Source: Paenalcaligenes sp035301625
GTDB lineage: Bacteria > Pseudomonadota > Gammaproteobacteria > Burkholderiales > Burkholderiaceae_B
Direction of reading: 5' to 3'
Length of the DNA stretch: 25,038 nt
NCBI GenBank assembly: GCA_035301625.1
Contig: DATGTW010000128.1
Span: 1 to 25,038, forward strand
Every line of letters begins with the position of its first letter. Position 1 is the first letter of the stretch. Under the pieces are notes generated by a model. The model saw nothing but the letters and a program-made list of their open reading frames with translations, had not been told where the DNA came from and did not search any database. The position numbers and the translations under genes were made by a program. Shown here piece by piece: positions 1 through 6,292 of the stretch.

Positions 1-897
1 GATTTTGATAAGGATGAATTTCTGCAGGCGCAGCAAACACCTGTGTTTTTTGGTTCAGCACTGAATAATTTTGGCGTACAAGAAATACTGGATGCATTAG
101 TTAATTGGGCCCCCGCCCCAGGCGCACGCGATGCTTTGCAGCGCAAAGTCCAGCCAACCGAAGAAAAATTTACCGGCATGGTTTTTAAAGTGCAGGCTAA
201 TATGGATCCAGCACACCGCGACCGAGTGGCTTTTGTACGCGTGAGCTCAGGCCATTTTGACCGAGGCATGCGTTTGCATGTGGTACGTAGTAAAAGGGAA
301 ATCCGCCCCAATAACGTAGTGACTTTTTTATCACAACGCCGTGAACGACTGGACGAAGCTTATGCAGGCGATATCATCGGCATTCCCAACCACGGATTAT
401 TGCAACTGGGCGATGTACTCACCGAAGGCGAAGACCTACAATTTACTGGTCTGCCCTTTTTTGCACCAGAGCTTTTCCAGGCCGTCGAAGTTCGCGATCC
501 CATGCGCACCAAACAACTGCGCACCGGTCTGACTCAATTAGGTGAGGAAGGCGCCATCCAAGTCTTTCGCCCCCACCTGAGCAGTGGCACCACCTTGCTA
601 GGTGCAGTCGGGCAACTCCAGTTTGAAGTGGTCGCCCAGCGCCTGAAAAATGAATACGCCGTCGATGCCCAATTTAGTCCCTCGCGTTATCAGATGGCGC
701 GCTGGGTCACCAGCGAAGACCCCGAGGCCCTACAACGCTTTATCGATCAACAGGCAGGCAACATCGCCTATGACGTCGTCGATGCGGTAGCGTTTTTAGC
801 CTCTTCACCGGCTCAATTACGAGTTGCCCAAGATCTACATCCCGCCATCGAATTTCATAGCCTGCGCGAACACAGTGGGCATATTTTTGGGGACTAA
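1..897 (+). CDS. prfC: Peptide chain release factor 3 (RF3), C-terminal part; 5' end outside window
   Basis: RF3 is a translational GTPase that removes RF1/RF2 from the ribosome after peptide release. The frame is open from the first base of the window, so the first ATG/GTG inside it is not the real start. About 298 residues are visible of a family length near 530. The visible part begins at the end of the G domain (motif FFGSALNNFGV) and then has the RF3-typical domain II (EEKFTGMVFKVQANMDPAHR, followed by RVAFVRVSSG and FDRG) and domain III (LGAVGQLQFEVVAQRLKNEY). These segments separate RF3 from EF-G. The P-loop and switch regions lie upstream and cannot be checked. The gene ends in TAA and is followed 14 bp later by a strong hairpin terminator, so it closes its transcription unit. 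Confidence 0.95.
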   Translation, partial: DFDKDEFLQAQQTPVFFGSALNNFGVQEILDALVNWAPAPGARDALQRKVQPTEEKFTGMVFKVQANMDPAHRDRVAFVRVSSGHFDRGMRLHVVRSKREIRPNNVVTFLSQRRERLDEAYAGDIIGIPNHGLLQLGDVLTEGEDLQFTGLPFFAPELFQAVEVRDPMRTKQLRTGLTQLGEEGAIQVFRPHLSSGTTLLGAVGQLQFEVVAQRLKNEYAVDAQFSPSRYQMARWVTSEDPEALQRFIDQQAGNIAYDVVDAVAFLASSPAQLRVAQDLHPAIEFHSLREHSGHIFGD

Positions 898-911
898 ACA
901 GCCCTCATACG

Positions 912-948
912 CTATGGGACCAAGGTGTCCCATAGTCACTTTCTTTTG
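912..948 (+). terminator. Rho-independent terminator after prfC
   Basis: A perfect 9-bp stem (912-920 CTATGGGAC with 927-935 GTCCCATAG) and 6-nt loop is followed by a T-rich stretch (TCACTTTCTTTTG). It lies just after the prfC stop and separates prfC from the next gene. Confidence 0.8.
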
Positions 949-1028
949 TTTACGATTATGGGCACTTTCAAAACGGGTTTTGGTTACAATGGACAGCACA
1001 TGAGTCCACTTATAAAACATCAGCAACA

Positions 1029-1655
1029 ATGTCTTGGCGTTTAATATTCGTCGTATTGCTTTCCGTTCTCGGAGCATCAGCATGGGGCGGTTACTTATTA
1101 GGCAACTGGCTTATTGAAAATGGCCCGATGCGGGTACCCACGGTCGCATCCTTTGAGGACTTTTCTCCTCAAACCACGCTTGGTGCCGATGGCAAGCCTT
1201 TTACCGCACAGCCACCGCAGCCTTTGGTCGATGGCCGTCTAGGCATCCCCGAAGACCCCGACACCCTTAGCTGGCAAATCGATAACAGTCATGATCTCTT
1301 TGCCGAAGCGCCCCCTATTTCGTTGGCCACCACAACCATCAGCATGAGCGAAGCCATTCGCATCACTGGTCGTGATCAGCATGACAGCGGCCTACAGGGC
1401 ATCGCCCAACTGGATCGTGTGCAGCCTGTCGAAGCGGGTGATCCTCCGCCCCCCCCATCTCAGGATGTGGTCGAGACCGACCCCAGCCCTCAACAAGGTG
1501 GCAGCTGGCAGGCTGATCTTCAGCGCGAGCTCGAGGCGTGTAAGCAGTTAGGTTTTTTCAAGCGTCCTAGCTGTGCTTGGGAGGCTCGCAATAAGTACTG
1601 TGCGCCCAATAATGCATGGGGGCAGGTCAGCGAGTGTCCGAAAAAGGACTTTTAG
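1029..1655 (+). CDS. Membrane-anchored hypothetical protein with four-cysteine C-terminal tail
   Basis: Not recognised as a named family. The 208-residue protein has one N-terminal hydrophobic segment (about residues 4-24), consistent with a signal anchor or signal peptide. A long low-complexity Pro/Asp/Gln-rich middle includes a run of prolines around residues 146-151. A compact C-terminal module follows, with cysteines at 171, 182, 191 and 203 and conserved-looking aromatic and Asn/Trp residues (SCAWEARNKYC, NNAWG). The four cysteines at the end of an otherwise Cys-free chain suggest a small disulfide-stabilised or metal-binding domain, placed in the periplasm if the anchor is N-in. It is flanked by the prfC terminator and a non-coding stretch, so it is probably monocistronic. 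No good Shine-Dalgarno is seen, so the start is the likely but not certain one. Confidence 0.7.
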   Translation: MSWRLIFVVLLSVLGASAWGGYLLGNWLIENGPMRVPTVASFEDFSPQTTLGADGKPFTAQPPQPLVDGRLGIPEDPDTLSWQIDNSHDLFAEAPPISLATTTISMSEAIRITGRDQHDSGLQGIAQLDRVQPVEAGDPPPPPSQDVVETDPSPQQGGSWQADLQRELEACKQLGFFKRPSCAWEARNKYCAPNNAWGQVSECPKKDF

Positions 1656-1710
1656 AAGTAGCTACCACAACCCTTGCCTACAGCGAGTATCTGCTCGTCT
1701 CTCTGCAGGA

Positions 1711-1790
1711 ATTGTTTTTTGATATCTCGCTGCGCTCGGAACATCTGCAAAACATTTTCTTCCGAGCTCTTGATTTGGCAGTTTGTGAGC
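1711..1790 (+). repeat. Degenerate intergenic repeat, copy A
   Basis: Shares the order TCTCGCTG(T)CGCTCG / AACAT / CAAAA / TTGAT(T/C)TGG / AG with copy B about 170 bp downstream. By eye the identity is roughly 70% with a few indels. Copy A also holds an 8-bp inverted pair, GCTCGGAA (1735-1742) with TTCCGAGC further on, so it could fold. Function unknown. Confidence 0.5.
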
Positions 1791-1882
1791 CAGTGAGCTC
1801 GTCTGTTGCTATGTCTCTAAAAGCATGTGTATCGATGCTCTCTGTGCTATGTGTAGGCAAAGGCACGTAATAAGTCTGCGAG

Positions 1883-1968
1883 AGTTATTTTCTCAATGTC
1901 TCGCTGTCGCTCGAAACATTTCCAAAATAGCTCTCTCGAACCATTTTGATCTGGTAGCTTTTGCTGCA
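1883..1968 (+). repeat. Degenerate intergenic repeat, copy B
   Basis: Second, more diverged copy of the element at 1711-1790. It keeps the TCTCGCTG-CGCTCG core and the TTTGATCTGGTAGCTTTT end but has lost the clean inverted pair of copy A. Confidence 0.45.
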
Positions 1969-2000
1969 GTGCATATTTATAACCATGCTTTTTAAAATGA

Positions 2001-2045
2001 AAAGCCCCCGCAGTCAAAATTCAATGAGCTGTGGGGGCTTTCTTA
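2001..2045. terminator. Strong bidirectional terminator, 3' of the TRAP operon
   Basis: A 13-bp stem with one G-T wobble (2001-2013 AAAGCCCCCGCAG with 2029-2041 CTGTGGGGGCTTT) and a 15-nt loop. On the plus strand it is followed by CTTATT; on the minus strand the stem runs into CTTTTCATTTT. It lies 40 bp beyond the dctM stop and most likely ends the minus-strand dctPQM transcript, while also insulating it from the plus-strand gene. Confidence 0.85.
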
Positions 2046-2080
2046 TTAGTGGTCTACTATTACGTTTAATAAGCTGAAAC

Positions 2081-3361
2081 TTAGGTTCCCAATACGTCAG
2101 GTAGCCAGAGTGCGATTTGTGGCACGTAGGTTACGAGTATTAAGTAAGCCAGCAGAACGATGAGCCACGGGGACGCCGCTCGTATCACCTGTCCGATGGA
2201 TAAGGTCGTTATCCCCGACGTTACGAACAGGTTGAGTCCTATGGGCGGTGTAATCATCCCGATTTCCAAGTTGACCACCATGATGATCCCCAAGTGTACG
2301 GGGTCTATGCCCAGTTGCATGGCGATGGGGAATAGGATGGGTGCCAAAATCAGGATAATTCCTGTGGGTTCCATGAATGCTCCTGCGGCCAGCAGGATCA
2401 GGTTGACTACGATCAGGAATTGCCATGGTGCCATTTCCATAGCGATAATTTGCTCAGCAATGGCTTGGGGGATGCGTTCGGTCGTCAACACGTGGGCAAA
2501 TAGTAATGCGTTGACGATGATGAACATGAGCATCACAGTTACGCGTGCTGAGTCGGAAAAGACACGTGGTATGTCTTTAAAGCCAATGTCCCGATAGATA
2601 AAGAGCGCCACTATAAAAGAGTAGACTGCAGCAACTGCAGCGGCTTCGGTGGGTGTAAATACCCCGCCGTATATCCCGCCCAATATGATGAAAACCAACA
2701 AGATTCCCCAGATGGAGTCTTTTGCTGTTGTCAATACTTCGCGCAGGCTGGCACGCGGGTGAGTAGGCATTTTGGTGATGCGGGCCACAATATAAATAAT
2801 GACCATCAACAATAAGCCTAATAGCACACCGGGGATGACCCCTGCCATAAAGAGACGTCCAACTGAGGTTTCGGTCGCGGCCCCGTAAACAACCAGGACG
2901 ATAGAGGGCGGTATCAGGATTCCCAGCGTTCCGGCGTTACATACAACCCCAGCGGCAAATGATTCGGAATAGCCCGCCCGTACCATCCCGGCAATGGCAA
3001 TAGATCCGACTGCCACTACCGTGGTTGGTGATGAGCCCGATACAGCTGCAAAGAGTACACAAGCCAATACAGATGCAATGGCCAGCCCGCCATGCAAATG
3101 CCCTACGGCGGCGTTGGCAAAGTTAATCATGCGCCGTGCGACTCCACCGGTGGTCATGAACATCCCGGCAATCACAAAGAAAGGAATGGCCATCAGGGTG
3201 TAGTGCTCGGATGTTTCGTACATCTTGAGCACCAAGGACGCCAAGGAGTCATTGGCAAACAACAAAATCGTGCCCAAAGAAGACAGCCCCAGAGCAACCG
3301 CAACAGGCATGCCCATAAACATGAACACGAATAAAAACACAAAGAGCATTACCGTTGTCAT
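2081..3361 (-). CDS. dctM: TRAP transporter large permease subunit DctM
   Basis: Large membrane subunit of a tripartite ATP-independent periplasmic transporter; it carries out ion-coupled substrate movement through the inner membrane. At 426 residues it has the usual family length. It is hydrophobic throughout with about a dozen TM segments and typical DctM signatures: N-terminal GMPVAVALGLSS, MAIPFFVIAG, GSSPTTVVAVGSIAIAGM, GTLGILIPPSI, FTPTEAAAVA, and the mirrored second half with PTGIILILAPILFPIA and MITPPIGLNLFVTS. The start codon overlaps the dctQ stop by 4 nt (ATGA), and an AGGA sits just upstream, so translation is probably coupled. It is the last gene of the operon, followed by the terminator at 2001-2045. 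Substrate is inferred from DctP to be C4-dicarboxylates. Confidence 0.95.
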   Translation of the reverse strand: MTTVMLFVFLFVFMFMGMPVAVALGLSSLGTILLFANDSLASLVLKMYETSEHYTLMAIPFFVIAGMFMTTGGVARRMINFANAAVGHLHGGLAIASVLACVLFAAVSGSSPTTVVAVGSIAIAGMVRAGYSESFAAGVVCNAGTLGILIPPSIVLVVYGAATETSVGRLFMAGVIPGVLLGLLLMVIIYIVARITKMPTHPRASLREVLTTAKDSIWGILLVFIILGGIYGGVFTPTEAAAVAAVYSFIVALFIYRDIGFKDIPRVFSDSARVTVMLMFIIVNALLFAHVLTTERIPQAIAEQIIAMEMAPWQFLIVVNLILLAAGAFMEPTGIILILAPILFPIAMQLGIDPVHLGIIMVVNLEIGMITPPIGLNLFVTSGITTLSIGQVIRAASPWLIVLLAYLILVTYVPQIALWLPDVLGT

Positions 3362-3906
3362 GGCTTATCCTGTTTTGCTGCATCAGTTTCATCGATACGA
3401 AGTTGCAATGCATCTTCGGCCTCGTCACCGACCAGGGCGACGTCTTTGCCTCGGAGTAAATCAATCAGTGCCTGCAAAAAACGCAAGAACATCAATCCGA
3501 AGCCTAACGGCAATACCACGCGCGGGATCCACATTTTGATGGGGACGTCCTGAGCATAAATACCGATACGATACATGCGCTCGACGTATTCCCAACCCCC
3601 AATAAATACAATGACGCTATAAACCAGACACAGTAAGACAGCTAAAATGCTCACTACACGGGCCAGCCCCGAAGGCATCAGCTTGACCAAGGCATCCACT
3701 CCGATATGGGCACCCACACGGATCCCATACGAAATGCCGATAAAAATCACGCCACCGAAAAAAAAGGTTGTCAGCTCAAATGCCCAGGAAAAGCTATACC
3801 CAAACAAATAGCGGGCCACCACCTGAACAAAGGTGACAACTGTCATTGCAGCCAGCAAAAGAGAAATCAACCATTCCTCTAGCCGGCCCAGCCACGACAA
3901 GAACAT
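3358..3906 (-). CDS. dctQ: TRAP transporter small permease subunit DctQ
   Basis: Small membrane subunit that pairs with DctM in TRAP transporters. The 182-residue protein has four predicted TM helices (about residues 11-31, 46-66, 88-108 and 128-148) and the DctQ pattern LEEWLISLLLAAMTVVTFVQ, with ARYLFGYSFSWAFEL just after and a later RVGAHIGVDAL. A charged, soluble C-terminal tail of about 30 residues (DEAEDALQLR...) faces the cytoplasm if topology is normal. A good Shine-Dalgarno (AGGAG) lies 5-6 nt before the ATG. It sits between dctP (113 bp upstream) and dctM (4-nt overlap). Confidence 0.92.
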   Translation of the reverse strand: MFLSWLGRLEEWLISLLLAAMTVVTFVQVVARYLFGYSFSWAFELTTFFFGGVIFIGISYGIRVGAHIGVDALVKLMPSGLARVVSILAVLLCLVYSVIVFIGGWEYVERMYRIGIYAQDVPIKMWIPRVVLPLGFGLMFLRFLQALIDLLRGKDVALVGDEAEDALQLRIDETDAAKQDKP

Positions 3907-3939
3907 AAGAGCTCCTGATAAGAAGGATAAACAACACTA

Positions 3940-3980
3940 GCCGCCAGATTGACACCTCGCTCAAGGCGCCAAACGGCGGC
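3940..3980 (-). promoter_or_regulatory. Intra-operon hairpin between dctP and dctQ
   Basis: A 6-bp GC-only stem (GCCGCC 3940-3945 with GGCGGC 3975-3980) closes a loop that contains a further GGCGCC palindrome. On the minus-strand transcript it lies directly after dctP and before dctQ and is not followed by a U-run, so it is more likely an mRNA-stabilising or processing structure than a terminator. This would raise the amount of binding protein over permease. On the plus strand it is followed by ATTTTTTAC. Role is inference. Confidence 0.5.
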
Positions 3981-4019
3981 ATTTTTTACAAAGTGCTGAG
4001 GATAAATCGCACTCGGTGC

Positions 4020-5036
4020 TTAGCTATCGTCGGACTCGTTAGAATCTACTGCAGATTGAATCAAATCCGGACCGATGTCATCCTCAAACTTTTGCCATAC
4101 GGGCAGAACGGCTTCACGCCAGACTTCGATTTCCTCGGGGGTCATCTCGTAGTACTGTGCGCGATCTTCTTCAATAATGCGCTGTTTGTCACGCTCGTTG
4201 AGCTCGGCTGCTAAGGAGTTAGCATGCTCAGTCGCCTGATTCATGGCCTCAGTCAGCGCTTCACGGACGTCCTCGTCCAAGCCATTCCACCAGTCAGAAT
4301 TAGTAATGACCATGTAGTCAATCACACCGTGGTTAGTCTCGGCAATGGTTTTTTGGACTTCGTGGAACTTTTGCGAATAAGTGTTCGACCAGGTGTTCTC
4401 TTGGCCATCTACAACACCGGTTTGCAGTGCTTGATAGACTTCGCTAAAGGCGAGTTTCTGTGGGTTAGCATCCAAAGCGCGGAATTGCTCTTCGAGCACG
4501 TCAGATGCCTGTACACGGAACTTCAAGCCTTTGATATCGCCGGGCTCAGAAAGCTGATCTTCATTAGTGGACAGCTGCTTCATCCCGTTATGCCAGTATG
4601 CCAAACCCTGAATGCCACGGTCTTGCATACTATCGAGCAAGCCCTGACCTGCCTCGCTGGCCTGAAAGCGATCAACTGCATCCATATCATCAAAGAGGAA
4701 GGGCAGATCAAAAATCTGCAGCTTTGGCGTGTAGCGGTCAAATTTGGACAGTGATGGTGCCAAAATCTGTACATCACCCAAGAGTAAGGCTTCAAGCTCG
4801 CGAGCATCGCCAAACAGCTGTGAGTTGGGGAACACCTGTACTTCGACGCGGCCGGGCAGGAGCTCTTCGGCCACCTCTTTGAACTTCATTGCACCCTGAC
4901 CTTTAGGAGTCGAATCAGCAACCACGTGGCTAAACTTGATGACGATAGGGTCATCTTGCGCCAATGCGGATGCAGAAAAAGTCATTGCCAGAGTGCTACC
5001 AAAAATAGCAAATAGCCTAGTAGCTGCTGTCTTCAT
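4020..5036 (-). CDS. dctP: TRAP transporter periplasmic solute-binding protein DctP (C4-dicarboxylates)
   Basis: Periplasmic receptor that captures C4-dicarboxylates and delivers them to DctQM. The 338-residue protein has a Sec signal peptide with likely cleavage after ALA (residues 24-26). The mature part begins DDPIVIKFSHVVADSTPKGQ, as in characterised DctP proteins. Other DctP landmarks are VFPNSQLFGDARELEALLLG, KLQIFDLPFLFDD, GMKQLS, LKFRVQAS with the substrate-carboxylate arginine (Arg174), VYQALQTGVVDGQENTWSN with Asn214, and DYMVITN. The run of matches over the whole length to DctP rather than to other TRAP receptors supports succinate/malate/fumarate as substrates. A GGAGA Shine-Dalgarno precedes the ATG. 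First gene of the operon; no DctBD-type two-component regulator lies in the window. Confidence 0.94.
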   Translation of the reverse strand: MKTAATRLFAIFGSTLAMTFSASALAQDDPIVIKFSHVVADSTPKGQGAMKFKEVAEELLPGRVEVQVFPNSQLFGDARELEALLLGDVQILAPSLSKFDRYTPKLQIFDLPFLFDDMDAVDRFQASEAGQGLLDSMQDRGIQGLAYWHNGMKQLSTNEDQLSEPGDIKGLKFRVQASDVLEEQFRALDANPQKLAFSEVYQALQTGVVDGQENTWSNTYSQKFHEVQKTIAETNHGVIDYMVITNSDWWNGLDEDVREALTEAMNQATEHANSLAAELNERDKQRIIEEDRAQYYEMTPEEIEVWREAVLPVWQKFEDDIGPDLIQSAVDSNESDDS

Positions 5037-5420
5037 ATAAATCTCCGATTTTGTTTATTTCTAATAGACAAGCCATCCCTGATCGAATCAATCAGGCAGA
5101 GCTTGTGGCGTGCTTTACGCGGATCACGCAAACACACCAAATCAAGCTCGATGCTAACGAGTTTGCATGTGTAAATGAATTGGGGTTTTACCGCAACTAG
5201 GGAAAAAATGCTATTGCCCCACCATTCAATACACGCTAATAGTACAAAAAGATGGCCCGCCCTACAAACAGTTACATTAATTGTCTATTGTATTGTCCCC
5301 ACCAAGAACCATATTCATCAAAATAAAGCACATAAGAAAGCTTATTCAAACGATTGTTTTCGCGTTGATTGCTTTCAGCTACACTAGAGTGAAGTAAAAC
5401 TGTAGATAAACCCAATAACA
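5037..5420. promoter_or_regulatory. Divergent intergenic region: dctP upstream region and start region of the next gene
   Basis: This 384-bp AT-rich stretch separates dctP (minus) from the plus-strand membrane protein gene. I see no convincing gene. On the dctP side there are several short inverted repeats: CCTGAT/ATCAGG at 5078-5096, GCGTG/CACGC around 5112-5133, and CTCG/CGAG around 5148-5162. They could be operators for a dicarboxylate regulator, but none matches a motif I can name. On the other side a weak promoter is possible, TTTTCG (5357-5362) and TACACT (5380-5385) with a 17-bp spacer. I did not find a clear sigma-54 element. Confidence 0.4.
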
Positions 5421-6008
5421 ATGAAGACTTCCGATTCTCCTCGCTTGCGCGATCGCAGTGCACTGCATAAAACCATTTTGCGTTACACCTTGGTAAGCCG
5501 CATTACCGCTGCTGCAGTCGTTGTGATCGTGGCGCTGTTGTGGTGGACTGCCATTAAATGGGTGATAGGTTTTGGCAGCTCTCTGGACTATGCTGTCTTT
5601 GATACTTTGGGCCCCGAGGTTCTGACATGGGTCGAACGCTACAACCCCTTTTTCTGGTGGGGCTTGATTATCATTTGCAGTATATTTATTGCTTATTTCC
5701 TCTATGTCTTCGTTGTATTTATACACCGGCGCAATCGGCTGACACCCATTTCAGCCCACAGTATCGAGGGCTTGTTGCGCGAGTTAGGCCCTGCCAGTCG
5801 TGAGGTCTTGGCTTGGGTCTGGCAAGACCGCCGCGAGCCTATTACTGTAGGGGTTTTACAGCGCACAGCACAGGCTTTGCGCCAAGGTCGCTATGAGCAA
5901 ATCAAACTGTCACATACACATGCTCGCCTCATTCAGCAAAGTCAGGAAAATACTCCGCCCCAGGGCGATCCTGATGCCAGCACCAAAGAAGTCTTGCATA
6001 CTATTTGA
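5421..6008 (+). CDS. Conserved-looking two-TM membrane protein, function unknown
   Basis: Not recognised as a named family. The 195-residue protein has a short basic N-terminus, a first TM helix (about residues 30-50), a periplasmic-sized loop with conserved-looking Trp/Tyr residues, a second TM helix (about 78-103), then a cytoplasmic region of about 90 residues. The cytoplasmic part looks folded and helical (GLLRELGPASREVLAWVWQD, then ITVGVLQRTAQALRQGRYEQ) before a polar, disordered tail. The gene ends 22 bp before the leu leader ORF. It may share a transcript with leuA, but the leader arrangement suggests leuA has its own control. Confidence 0.7.
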   Translation: MKTSDSPRLRDRSALHKTILRYTLVSRITAAAVVVIVALLWWTAIKWVIGFGSSLDYAVFDTLGPEVLTWVERYNPFFWWGLIIICSIFIAYFLYVFVVFIHRRNRLTPISAHSIEGLLRELGPASREVLAWVWQDRREPITVGVLQRTAQALRQGRYEQIKLSHTHARLIQQSQENTPPQGDPDASTKEVLHTI

Positions 6009-6030
6009 TTTTGCGTATATGCTATAGGGT

Positions 6031-6162
6031 ATGAAGACACGCCAAAACGCCTCTCTTATCGCTTTTAATGCCAGCCCCGTTGCTGCGGGCGGCAGCGTTT
6101 TGCGCGCTCACAACCTTTCTTTATTTGGCCTACTACTCCTAGCGATCGGTTGCCGGGCCTAG
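6031..6162 (+). CDS. leuL: Putative leucine attenuation leader peptide upstream of leuA
   Basis: A 43-codon ORF (ATG 6031, TAG 6160-6162) ends in the sequence LSLFGLLLLAIGCRA, with four consecutive Leu codons CTA-CTA-CTC-CTA at 6130-6141 and a further Leu TTA and CTT just before. The GLLLL motif is the same as in the E. coli leu leader peptide. It precedes leuA by 130 nt, and that spacer has competing hairpins, so ribosome stalling at Leu codons probably controls leuA expression. A possible promoter is TTGCAT (5994-5999), 16 bp, TATATG (6016-6021), which would put the 5' end only a few bases before this ATG. An alternative start is the in-frame TTG at codon 24 (6100), giving a 20-residue peptide closer to typical leader length; the purine-rich GCGGGCGGCAGCG before it could serve as Shine-Dalgarno. 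Confidence 0.75.
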   Translation: MKTRQNASLIAFNASPVAAGGSVLRAHNLSLFGLLLLAIGCRA

Positions 6163-6202
6163 TGTCCTGTGGCAGTTCGGCAGCCGTATGTAGCCACATT
6201 TT
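6147..6202 (+). promoter_or_regulatory. Candidate leu attenuator: mutually exclusive hairpins
   Basis: Hairpin T pairs TGTGGC (6168-6173) with GCCACA (6193-6198), has an inner CGG/CCG pair, and is followed by TTTT (6199-6202), so it could terminate. Alternative pairing A joins CGGTTGCCG (6147-6155, end of the leader ORF) to CGGCAGCCG (6178-6186) as a 9-bp helix with one G-U pair. The two cannot coexist. The A arm lies 6-14 nt after the Leu codon run, where a stalled or a finishing ribosome would decide the fold. Which state is productive cannot be settled by eye. Confidence 0.5.
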
Positions 6203-6207
6203 GATAG

Positions 6208-6280
6208 CCGTCGTCACTGGCTTCAAGGTGGTTCCAACAGTACGCTAGAGGCGACGGAAAACAATTCCAGTTTTCTGTTA
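6208..6280 (+). promoter_or_regulatory. Additional leader RNA stems before leuA
   Basis: An 8-bp stem with one G-U pair joins CCGTCGTC (6208-6215) to GGCGACGG (6250-6257) across a 34-nt loop. Immediately after, GAAAAC can pair with GTTTTC just upstream of the leuA ribosome binding site. No U-run follows the large stem, so it may be a structural element or part of a multi-state attenuator rather than a terminator. Confidence 0.4.
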
Positions 6281-6292
6281 TGTAGGTGTATC

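Larger units (their letters stand above)
1656..2000. other. Non-coding interval with degenerate repeats, no gene seen
   Basis: Between the Cys-tail protein and the TRAP operon terminator. Short open frames here overlap the previous gene or each other on both strands and have no recognisable protein. The interval contains two imperfect copies of a roughly 75-bp sequence (annotated separately). Confidence 0.6.

Noticed and set aside
1616..1870. Plus-strand ORF of 84 codons overlapping the end of the Cys-tail gene
   Set aside because: It overlaps a better-supported gene, has no Shine-Dalgarno, no recognisable domain, and runs through the degenerate repeat; likely chance.
4224..4754. 176-codon ORF antisense to dctP
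   Set aside because: Reverse-strand shadow of a confidently identified DctP.
5175..5387. 70-codon plus-strand ORF in the dctP upstream region
   Set aside because: Composition unlike a protein (mixed His/Lys/Asn, no domain), no ribosome binding site, and it lies in AT-rich regulatory DNA.
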